The position numbers and the translations under genes were made by a program. A stretch of 5,469 nt of DNA from an uncultured Collinsella sp. GTDB taxonomy: Bacteria; Actinomycetota; Coriobacteriia; Coriobacteriales; Coriobacteriaceae. Where the stretch lies: contig CABUUD010000115.1 in NCBI GenBank assembly GCA_902494585.1, positions 1 through 5,469 of the forward strand. Reading direction: 5' to 3'. Shown one piece after another: positions 1 through 4,949 of this stretch (within the stretch, counting starts at the first letter, position 1; each line of letters opens with the position of its first letter). The notes under the pieces were generated by a model. The model saw nothing but the letters and a program-made list of their open reading frames with translations, was not told where the DNA came from and searched no databases.

Positions 1-104
1 ACATTATCGAGGCCGCCTTTAAGGCCGTGGGCCGTACCATGCGCCACGCCTGCGAGCTGGACCCCCGCGTGCAGGGCATTCCCAGCACCAAGGGCTCACT
101 GTAA
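1..104 (+). CDS. hisB: Imidazoleglycerol-phosphate dehydratase, C-terminal end (partial)
   Basis: Only the last 33 codons are in the window (frame starts at position 3, stop TAA at 102-104). The peptide begins IIEAAFKAVGRTMRHA and ends DPRVQGIPSTKGSL. This is the highly conserved HisB dehydratase C-terminus: the family shows an H-I-I-E-A-x-F-K-A helix and a P-S-T-K-G tail. HisB dehydrates imidazole-glycerol phosphate to imidazole-acetol phosphate in the cytoplasm. The gene ends at the dehydratase C-terminus. In enterobacterial fusions the histidinol-phosphatase domain lies N-terminal, so its absence here cannot be proven from this fragment. It is the upstream member of the his operon and is separated from hisH by an unusually long 140-nt gap containing an inverted repeat element. 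Identity is confident; only the 5' part is missing, because of the window edge. Confidence 0.93.
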   Translation, partial: IIEAAFKAVGRTMRHACELDPRVQGIPSTKGSL

Positions 105-217
105 CCTACCAAAAAGGGACAGGTTTATTTTGGCAGGTTTTATCTGCGGAAATGCTGTCTCGAGTGTTGGGTGAACGTTTAACCGACCAAAATAAACCTG
201 TCCCTTTTTGGCAGGTT
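103..217. repeat. REPIN-like element: two inverted palindromic units in the hisB-hisH gap
   Basis: The 25 bases at 109-133 are exactly the reverse complement of 187-211. With one mismatch (108/212) the match extends outward to 103/217. Each arm is itself a hairpin. Unit 1 pairs 103-107 with 135-139 and 109-114 with 128-133 (one A-C mismatch, 13-nt loop). Unit 2 pairs 181-184 with 214-217 and 187-192 with 206-211 (two mismatches, 13-nt loop). Each unit thus has a CCAAAA/TTTTGG stem with AGGGACAGGTTTA, or its complement, as loop, and about 41 nt separate the two units. Two short palindromes in inverted orientation is the architecture of REP doublets (REPINs/BIMEs), which are spread by RAYT (IS200-like) transposases. 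That assignment is inferred from structure. In the mRNA the whole element could instead fold as one long stem of about 30 bp. No poly-T run follows a stem in a way that would make a good terminator. Confidence 0.75.
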
Positions 218-233
218 TTGGACGATGAGATAA

Positions 234-240
234 GGGAGGG
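234..240 (+). promoter_or_regulatory. Ribosome binding site that fixes the hisH start
   Basis: GGGAGGG at 234-240 lies 4 nt before the GTG at 245 and contains a full GGAGG core. No comparable purine-rich site precedes the upstream in-frame ATG at 152. The site lies outside the repeat element, 17 nt after its end, so translation of hisH can start independently of hisB. Confidence 0.75.
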
Positions 241-244
241 TCGC

Positions 245-946
245 GTGGGCGAACCGAAGATCATGGTGGTCGACTACCACAAGGGCAACTTGTCGAGCGT
301 CGTGCGCGGGCTTGCGCGTGCCGGCGCTGCCGCTTGCACGTCGGATGATCCGGAGCAGATCCGCAACGCCGACGGCCTGGTCATCCCGGGCGTGGGTGCG
401 TTCTACGACGCGATCGCCTTTATGCGCCAGAGCGGCGAGGCGGACGCAGTGCTCGATGCCGTCGCCGCCGGAACTCCGCTGCTCGGCATCTGTCTAGGCC
501 TTCAACTATTTTTTGAGCGTGGCGACGAGGGCGTACCCGCGGACGAGGGCGCGGACGCGGACGACGACGCCTCCGAGCAGGCTGGCGGTCCCTGGGTCGA
601 TGGGCTGGGCATCATGCGCGGCTCGTGCACGCGTCTGGAGTCGAGCCGTCTGAAGGTGCCGCACGTGGGGTGGGACCAGGTGCACATGACGCCCGCCGGT
701 GCGGCCGATCCGCTGCTCGCCGGTTTTGCCGAGGGCGCCAATATGTACTTCACCCACAGCTATGCAGTGGCTGACGATGCCGATGCCGCCGATGTCCTGG
801 CGCGCACGCACTACACGCGGAGCTTCCCGTGCATCGTTCGTCACGGCAATGTGTGGGGCTGCCAGTTCCATCCCGAGAAATCCTCTGCGCTGGGTCAGCG
901 CATCCTTAAGAACTTCGTGAGTATCGTCGAGGGGGCCGGCCGATGA
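245..946 (+). CDS. hisH: Imidazole glycerol phosphate synthase, glutaminase subunit
   Basis: HisH is a class I glutamine amidotransferase. It hydrolyses glutamine and passes ammonia to HisF for synthesis of imidazole-glycerol phosphate and AICAR. With the GTG start the protein is 233 aa. It opens with MGEPKIMVVDYHKGNL, has the oxyanion-loop motif PGVGAF (48-53) and the nucleophile elbow GICLGLQ with Cys83. Late motifs are PHVGWD (139-144), YFTHSY (168-173) and CQFHPEKS with His209 and Glu211, so the catalytic triad is complete. GTG 245 was chosen over ATG 152 because a GGAGG site precedes it and the extra 31 residues would come from the repeat element. ATG 266 is a less likely alternative. 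The protein is longer than most HisH (about 200 aa) because of an Asp/Ala/Glu-rich stretch at about residues 93-113, just after the nucleophile helix. The TGA stop overlaps the hisA start (ATGA), implying translational coupling. Confidence 0.95.
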   Translation: MGEPKIMVVDYHKGNLSSVVRGLARAGAAACTSDDPEQIRNADGLVIPGVGAFYDAIAFMRQSGEADAVLDAVAAGTPLLGICLGLQLFFERGDEGVPADEGADADDDASEQAGGPWVDGLGIMRGSCTRLESSRLKVPHVGWDQVHMTPAGAADPLLAGFAEGANMYFTHSYAVADDADAADVLARTHYTRSFPCIVRHGNVWGCQFHPEKSSALGQRILKNFVSIVEGAGR

Positions 947-1686
947 TTCTGTTTCCTGCAATCGATTTGATCGGCGGCAAGGTCGTGCGCCTGGAGCGCG
1001 GCGACCGGAGCCGCTGCAAGGTATATTCCGACGACCCCGTGGCCGTTGCCCGCTCCTTTGCCGAGCAGGGCGCGAGCTGGGTGCACGTCGTCGACCTGTC
1101 CGCTGCCTTTGGCGAGGACGGGGACGCGTGCGCTGCTAACTCGGCAGCGATCGAGGCCATCTGCGGCGTCGACGGCCTGTCTGTGGACGTGGGCGGCGGC
1201 GTTCGCTCGCTTGCGCGCATCGACGAGCTGGCCGGCTACGGCGCGCGTCGCATCGCACTCGGCACCGTGCTCGTGACCGAGCCGGGTTTTGCCGAGGTGG
1301 CGGCCCAAGGCTTTGGCGAGCTGTTGGTGGCAGATATCGCCGCGCGCGACGGCCAGGTCAAGGTGAACGGCTGGCGTGACGGCGCGGGCGTGGCACTCGA
1401 CGACGCCGTGGCGCAGCTTTCCGAGCTGGGCTTTAAACATCTGGTCTATACCGATATTGCGCGCGATGGCATGCAGACGGGCATCGATGTGGCGGCGTAT
1501 CGCCATGTGGCCGAGGTAGCGGGCTTTCCCGTCGTGGCTTCGGGCGGTATCTCGACGCTCGACGACATCCGCGCGCTGACCGCGGTGGGTGAGGGCGCGA
1601 TTGAAGGTGCCATTACCGGTCGTGCACTCTACGAGGGCAACTTTACGCTGGCCCGGGCGCTGGCCGCCGCCCGAGGGGAGGAGTAG
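943..1686 (+). CDS. hisA: ProFAR isomerase (phosphoribosylformimino-AICAR-phosphate isomerase)
   Basis: HisA performs the Amadori rearrangement of ProFAR to PRFAR. The 247-aa protein is normal length for this (beta/alpha)8 barrel. It starts MILFPAIDLIGGKVVRL with the first catalytic Asp at position 8. Phosphate-binding and barrel motifs follow: DVGGGVRS (82-89), YTDIARDGM (169-177), VVASGGIS (197-204) and GAITGRALYEG (222-232). An oddity is at 131-137, which reads DIAARDG where the family normally has xxDxRDG. The usual catalytic Asp position (two before Arg135) is Ala133, while Asp131 sits two residues earlier. Thr170, in the second active-site loop, is present. GAGGGGG (929-935), inside the hisH 3' end, is a good ribosome site 7 nt before ATG 943. 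Actinobacterial relatives (PriA) can also act in tryptophan synthesis; nothing here settles that. Confidence 0.95.
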   Translation: MILFPAIDLIGGKVVRLERGDRSRCKVYSDDPVAVARSFAEQGASWVHVVDLSAAFGEDGDACAANSAAIEAICGVDGLSVDVGGGVRSLARIDELAGYGARRIALGTVLVTEPGFAEVAAQGFGELLVADIAARDGQVKVNGWRDGAGVALDDAVAQLSELGFKHLVYTDIARDGMQTGIDVAAYRHVAEVAGFPVVASGGISTLDDIRALTAVGEGAIEGAITGRALYEGNFTLARALAAARGEE

Positions 1687-1689
1687 CCC

Positions 1690-2472
1690 ATGCTTACCAA
1701 GCGCGTGATTCCCTGCCTGGATGTTAAGGACGGCCGTGTGGTCAAGGGCGTCAACTTTGTGAGCCTGCGCGATGCGGGCGACCCGGTGGAGCTGGCTCGC
1801 GCCTACGACCGCGAGGGTGCGGACGAGGTCGTATTTTTGGACATTACCGCGACGAGCGACAACCGCGCGACGACCATCGAGATGGCAGCGCACGCGGCCG
1901 AGGAGCTCGCCATTCCCTATACCGTGGGCGGCGGATTTCGCGACCTGGCGGGCATGCGCACCATGGTTGCCGCCGGTGCCGACAAGGTGTCGCTCAACTC
2001 TGCCGCAGTGCGCGACCCGTCGTTGATCAGCCAGGCCGCCGCGGCGTTTGGCAGCCAGGCCGTGGTCGTGGCGATCGATGCTAAGCGCGTCGGTTTGCCT
2101 GGCGCATCCGGTGCCGACAAGTGGGAGGTCTTCACGGCGGGCGGTCGCAGCGCCACAGGTATCGATGCGGTGGCGTGGGCCGAGGAGGCGGCTCGTCGCG
2201 GTGCCGGCGAGATCCTGCTGACCAGCATGGATCGCGACGGAACCAAGGCCGGCTTTGACCTGGCGCTCACCCGCGCCGTGGCCCGCGCGGTGCCGATTCC
2301 CGTCATCGCGAGCGGCGGCGTGGGCACACTCGAGCATTTTGCCGAGGGCGTGATCGAGGGCGAGGCCGACGCCGTGCTGGCGGCCAGCGTCTTTCACTTT
2401 GGAACCTTCAGCATCCGCGAAGTCAAAGAGTATATGGCCTCGCAGGGAATTCCCGTGAGATTGGATTTCTAA
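1690..2472 (+). CDS. hisF: Imidazole glycerol phosphate synthase, cyclase subunit
   Basis: HisF is the cyclase barrel that pairs with HisH. It uses the channelled ammonia to convert PRFAR to imidazole-glycerol phosphate and AICAR. The 260-aa length is typical. Visible motifs are MLTKRVIPCLDVKDGRVVKG at the N-terminus with catalytic Asp11, FLDITAT (49-55), TVGGGFR (78-84), KVSLNSAAV (99-107), VVVAIDAKRV with the second catalytic Asp130, EILLTSMDRDGTKAGFD (174-190), VIASGGVG (205-212) and AASVFHFG (231-238). Both acid/base residues and both phosphate-binding glycine loops are intact. The ribosome site GGGGAGGAG (1675-1683) forms the last codons of hisA. The start ATG is only 3 nt after the hisA stop, so the two are almost certainly co-translated. 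HisH lies two genes upstream in the same operon, consistent with balanced synthesis of the complex. Confidence 0.97.
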   Translation: MLTKRVIPCLDVKDGRVVKGVNFVSLRDAGDPVELARAYDREGADEVVFLDITATSDNRATTIEMAAHAAEELAIPYTVGGGFRDLAGMRTMVAAGADKVSLNSAAVRDPSLISQAAAAFGSQAVVVAIDAKRVGLPGASGADKWEVFTAGGRSATGIDAVAWAEEAARRGAGEILLTSMDRDGTKAGFDLALTRAVARAVPIPVIASGGVGTLEHFAEGVIEGEADAVLAASVFHFGTFSIREVKEYMASQGIPVRLDF

Positions 2473-2805
2473 ATGGAACAGGTGACAACCGATCCTTCAA
2501 AGCTTACGTACGACGCCCGCGGGTTGATTCCCTGTGTGGTTCAGCAGTATGACACTGGCGAGGTGCTTATGGTTGCTTGGATGAACGAGGAATCGGTGGG
2601 GCTGACGCTCAAGACCAGGACCACTTGGTTTTGGAGCCGCAGTCGCCAGGAGCTCTGGAACAAGGGTGCGACGAGCGGCAACATGCAGGAGGTCAAGGAA
2701 CTCTGGGCCGACTGCGATAGCGATACGCTGTTGGTCAAGGTCGACTCTCCGGGCCCGGCTTGCCACACCGGCAACCGTACCTGCTTCTTTAAGAAACTCG
2801 CGTAG
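2473..2805 (+). CDS. hisI: Phosphoribosyl-AMP cyclohydrolase
   Basis: HisI opens the purine ring of phosphoribosyl-AMP to give ProFAR, the substrate of HisA. The 110-aa protein is a single-domain cyclohydrolase, not the HisIE fusion found in many bacteria. Motifs in order are GLIPCVVQQ (17-25), VLMVAWMN (31-38), FWSRSRQELWNKGATSGN (53-70), the metal-binding DCDSD (80-84), and GPACHTGNRTCFF (94-106) with the zinc-ligand cysteines 97 and 104. The ATG follows the hisF TAA directly with no spacer. I see no strong Shine-Dalgarno sequence in the end of hisF, so translation probably depends on ribosomes finishing hisF. A 46-nt spacer separates it from hisE, which supplies the preceding step. Confidence 0.96.
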   Translation: MEQVTTDPSKLTYDARGLIPCVVQQYDTGEVLMVAWMNEESVGLTLKTRTTWFWSRSRQELWNKGATSGNMQEVKELWADCDSDTLLVKVDSPGPACHTGNRTCFFKKLA

Positions 2806-2851
2806 GGTGGGCGCTCGACCAGGCGCTTGGCCAACCAGAAAGGATTGAACT

Positions 2852-3169
2852 ATGGGTGTGCGCACCGCAAATGTTCAGGATGGAAATATCGGCGAGACGC
2901 TGACGGGTCTGGCCGAGGTGATTCACGGTCGTCGCGATGCGTCGCCACAGGAGAGCTACACCGCTCGTCTGTTGACCGACGTCGAGGACGAGCTGCTCAA
3001 GAAGATTGCCGAGGAGGCGAGCGAGGTCATCATGGCCTGCAAGGATAACGATCACGACCACATCCGCTACGAGGTCGGCGACCTGATTTACCATCTGCTC
3101 GTAACGCTCGAACGCTACGGTATCACCCTCGACGAACTGGCCGGCGAACTCAACGCTCGCCGCCACTAG
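2852..3169 (+). CDS. hisE: Phosphoribosyl-ATP pyrophosphatase
   Basis: HisE removes pyrophosphate from phosphoribosyl-ATP, the second step of histidine synthesis, giving the HisI substrate. The 105-aa, all-helical MazG-like protein shows SYTARLL (35-41), the metal-binding helix KKIAEEASEVIMA (50-62; EExxE at 54-58) and YEVGDLIYHLLV (73-84) with the second acidic pair Glu74 and Asp77. These are the standard HisE landmarks, and the length is usual. The start is supported by AGAAAGGA (2837-2844), 7 nt before the ATG. It is the last gene of the his operon here. The next gene lies on the opposite strand, 40 nt beyond its stop, and no convincing intrinsic terminator is visible in that gap. Stand-alone HisE with a separate HisI is common in actinobacteria. 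Confidence 0.96.
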   Translation: MGVRTANVQDGNIGETLTGLAEVIHGRRDASPQESYTARLLTDVEDELLKKIAEEASEVIMACKDNDHDHIRYEVGDLIYHLLVTLERYGITLDELAGELNARRH

Positions 3170-3209
3170 TCGCTTAAGAACGTCCCCAATGACTACCCAA
3201 CGACTAGTC

Positions 3210-4121
3210 TTAGGCGAGGGGCGTGGATTCCCATTCGCCGGTGGCGTGGGGGATATCGAAGGTTCGATAGCCGCAGTCGTAGGCGTGGGCCTGAGCCTCG
3301 CGGATGTTCCAGCAAATATCGCAGGCGCGGTGCGCGTCCGAGCCAAAAGTAATCGGCACTTCGGCATGGGCAAAGCAGCGCAAAAGGCCAGTCGCGGGAT
3401 AGTAGTCGTCGAGGCCCTTGCGCGGTGCGGCGGTCGAGACCTCAACGCGGCGACCCGTATCGTGGGCGCATTCGGCCATCTGCTCCCAAAACGGCGCCGG
3501 GTCAAAATCGGGCGCAAAGCCCTCCTTCGAAAAGCGCACGACCAGGTCGGGATGGGCCATTACGTCAAAGTTGAGTGAGCTTTCGCAAGCACGGCACCAA
3601 TCGTCGACATAGCGCTCCCACACGCCGCGTACGCCTAAGTTTTCCCAAACGTGCAGGTTGGTGTCGTCGTCGATCCAACCGCAAAGGGAATCGGGTGTAT
3701 CGGGGCGAGCGACGTTTTCCGTTCCCGCCGTACCCGCGGCACCGGCCATGATATCGCCGGGGTCGCCAATCCAGTGCACGCTGCCCAAGCGCACCACGGC
3801 GCCCTGGGACCAGCGTTCAACCAAGGGTTCGCAGCCCTCGTACCAATCGCATTCAAAACCGTAGATAAAGGTGAGCTCCGGCGCGACCTGCGCGGCGAGT
3901 TTGCGGGCGTCCTCAAAGGCCAGACGATGTGCCGGCAAGTCGCCCTCGACGACCTGCACCTCGCAGTTAGCATCCATGCTGGCAGGCAGGGTGAGGTGGT
4001 CAGTCGAGACCATAACACGGCAGCCGGCGGCCGCGGCGGCGCGGACGTTGTCCTCAAACGAGGCATGGCCGTCCGAAAACGAGGTGTGGGTATGGCAATC
4101 GACCAGCGGGCATACGGGCAT
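3210..4121 (-). CDS. PHP-family phosphatase, probable histidinol-phosphatase
   Basis: The 303-aa protein has a complete PHP metal-binding set: DCHTHTSFSDG at 8-18 (His10, His12), STDH at 39-42 (Asp41, His42), GFE with Glu90, GSVHW with His116, MAHPD with His190 and FGSDAH at 259-264 (Asp262, His264). In the HisK/HisJ branch of this family the trinuclear metal centre hydrolyses L-histidinol phosphate to histidinol, the penultimate stage of histidine synthesis. The pairing of GSVHW and MAHPD with a closing GSDAH matches that branch. Position next to a his operon that shows no phosphatase gene in this window supports the role, but other PHP phosphoesterases look alike. ATG 4121 was chosen because AAAGGAG precedes it by 5 nt. 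The longer frame to 4337 runs through non-conserved sequence and a hairpin. A Gly/Ala-rich loop (about 121-145) follows His116. It is convergent with hisE. Confidence 0.85.
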   Translation of the reverse strand: MPVCPLVDCHTHTSFSDGHASFEDNVRAAAAAGCRVMVSTDHLTLPASMDANCEVQVVEGDLPAHRLAFEDARKLAAQVAPELTFIYGFECDWYEGCEPLVERWSQGAVVRLGSVHWIGDPGDIMAGAAGTAGTENVARPDTPDSLCGWIDDDTNLHVWENLGVRGVWERYVDDWCRACESSLNFDVMAHPDLVVRFSKEGFAPDFDPAPFWEQMAECAHDTGRRVEVSTAAPRKGLDDYYPATGLLRCFAHAEVPITFGSDAHRACDICWNIREAQAHAYDCGYRTFDIPHATGEWESTPLA

Positions 4122-4126
4122 GGCGA

Positions 4127-4133
4127 CTCCTTT
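4127..4133 (-). promoter_or_regulatory. Ribosome binding site of the PHP phosphatase
   Basis: Read on the minus strand, AAAGGAG ends 5 nt before ATG 4121. It is the only strong site in the upstream open frame and rules out the 72-residue N-terminal extension starting at 4337. Confidence 0.75.
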
Positions 4134-4153
4134 GCATTTGGTGAATCCGCTCC

Positions 4154-4159
4154 ATTGTA
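4154..4159 (-). promoter_or_regulatory. Possible -10 box for the PHP phosphatase gene
   Basis: On the minus strand TACAAT (5 of 6 matches to TATAAT) lies about 32 nt upstream of ATG 4121, which would give a leader of roughly 25 nt. No good -35 hexamer occurs 16-18 nt further upstream; a TTGAGA lies too close (10 nt). The call therefore rests on one hexamer and position. Confidence 0.3.
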
Positions 4160-4232
4160 ATGGTGCAGCTCTCAACACACTGCGCACGCCGGAGCTCGAA
4201 ATCGATCGGAAAGGCTGCGCGGTGCGGCCCCG

Positions 4233-4304
4233 CTCCAAAACGTGTACGTCAGCCTCCAAAACCGACAAAAAATGACATGTTTGGAGGCTGACGTACACGT
4301 TTGG
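4233..4304. repeat. Long inverted-repeat (hairpin) element in a divergent intergenic region
   Basis: Bases 4238-4260 are the exact reverse complement of 4280-4302, giving a 23-bp perfect stem with a 19-nt A-rich loop (4261-4279). With A4237 bulged, CC at 4235-4236 also pairs with GG at 4303-4304. The left arm carries the direct repeat CTCCAAAAC at 4233-4241 and 4254-4262 (21-nt spacing), and the stem contains ACGTGTACGT. It lies between two divergently transcribed genes, so it is badly placed for a transcription terminator, and no T-run follows either side. It could be a dispersed palindromic repeat or MITE-like remnant, or a structured leader for the rightward gene. The sequence alone does not decide. 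The rest of the 4122-4408 gap shows only weak promoter-like and ribosome-binding signals. Confidence 0.75.
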
Positions 4305-4390
4305 ATAGGGGTGAGGGCGGCGACGGACGAAAGTCACGCCTGTGCCACGTCCGATGTGCTAGCGTTTGAATGAATAAAACGAGCCCGTGC

Positions 4391-4398
4391 GGAAAGGA
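4391..4398 (+). promoter_or_regulatory. Ribosome binding site favouring the later larC2 start
   Basis: GGAAAGGA at 4391-4398 lies 10 nt before ATG 4409. The earlier in-frame ATG at 4370 has no purine-rich site before it and directly follows an in-frame TGA. The spacing is slightly long, so the start call is moderate. A weak extended -10-like TGCTAGCGT at 4357-4365 would place transcription start just after ATG 4370, which also favours 4409. Confidence 0.5.
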
Positions 4399-4408
4399 TC
4401 CGGACCGT

Positions 4409-4894
4409 ATGCAACGTGGAAGTACATCTCCGCTGTCCCGCGAGACCGATGCACCCGAAACCATCGTCAAGCTGGAGTGTGACATCGACGATGCGTCGCC
4501 CGAGGTGCTCGCCTATGCCGCCGACCGCCTGCGCGAGGCGGGCGCCCGCGAAGTGCACTGGCTGCCTCTCTACTGCAAAAAAGGTCGTCCCGGCTGGCAG
4601 CTGCAGGTAATCTGCGCCCGCGAGGACATTGACCGCCTGCAGATGATCATCTTTTTGGAAACCACGACCAACGGCATTCGTCGCCAGGTGATGGAACGCG
4701 TTTGCCTGCCGCGCCGCTTTGAGCGGGTGGCGACGCCTTGGGGCGAGGCGTCCGTTAAGGTGGCGACTCTGCCCGACGGCAGTGAGCGTGCGGCGCCCGA
4801 GTATGAGGACTGCTCCCGCCTCGCTCGCGAGCACAACGTGCCGCTCCAACGCGTGATGCAGGCGGCCCAGAGCGCGGCGCTGCGATTTGAATAG
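4409..4894 (+). CDS. Stand-alone LarC C-terminal domain protein (LarC2-like, nickel-pincer cofactor family)
   Basis: The 161-aa product matches the C-terminal half of LarC, formerly DUF111. LarC is the CTP-dependent nickel insertase that completes the nickel-pincer nucleotide cofactor of lactate racemase and related enzymes. Family landmarks are ETIVKLECDIDD (17-28), the KKGRPGWQL strand (57-65), the ETTTNGIRR motif (84-92), a PWGEASVKVA segment (110-119) and APEYEDCSRLA (129-139) near the end. Full LarC is about 400 aa. In Lactobacillus plantarum it is made from larC1 and larC2 by programmed frameshifting. Here no LarC1 coding sequence lies upstream: the region is non-coding and then the opposite-strand PHP gene. 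The reading frame is intact with normal high-GC codon use, so decay is not evident. It may be a split gene with larC1 elsewhere, a paralogue with another role, or a remnant. ATG 4370 is an alternative start. yfcE follows 55 nt later on the same strand. Confidence 0.8.
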   Translation: MQRGSTSPLSRETDAPETIVKLECDIDDASPEVLAYAADRLREAGAREVHWLPLYCKKGRPGWQLQVICAREDIDRLQMIIFLETTTNGIRRQVMERVCLPRRFERVATPWGEASVKVATLPDGSERAAPEYEDCSRLAREHNVPLQRVMQAAQSAALRFE

Positions 4895-4949
4895 CGCGGC
4901 CGGCGACATCCCGCGCCCAGTCATATCAACCCCACCCGAAAGGACCACC

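Noticed and set aside
105..244. Histidine-type attenuator (leader peptide rich in His codons) before hisH
   Set aside because: No short frame with a run of His codons is present, and the location is inside the operon rather than ahead of it.
895..2397. 500-codon open frame on the minus strand opposite hisA and hisF
   Set aside because: It is antisense to two fully conserved genes, its His/Arg/Ala-rich translation resembles no family I recognise, and long antisense frames are expected in high-GC coding DNA.
2445..2454. Perfect 10-bp palindrome GGGAATTCCC near the end of hisF
   Set aside because: It lies within conserved HisF codons (G-I-P). A single short palindrome in coding DNA is not evidence of a regulatory site.
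3165..3208. 8-bp inverted repeat ACTAGTCG/CGACTAGT in the hisE-PHP convergent gap, as a terminator
   Set aside because: The core ACTAGT is self-complementary, so much of the match is trivial. The loop is 28 nt, there is no T-run, and the left arm overlaps the hisE stop.
3189..3578. 129-codon plus-strand open frame after hisE
   Set aside because: It lies almost wholly opposite the conserved PHP phosphatase, has no clear ribosome site, and its sequence looks like a reverse-frame shadow.
4122..4337. 72-residue N-terminal extension of the PHP phosphatase
   Set aside because: It reads through the hairpin element and non-conserved sequence, while AAAGGAG precisely precedes ATG 4121, where the PHP domain begins.
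4894..4916. GCGCGG/CCGCGC hairpin after the LarC2-like gene, as an intrinsic terminator
   Set aside because: The stem is only 6 bp with an 11-nt loop and no downstream T-run. Such pairs are common by chance in GC-rich spacers.
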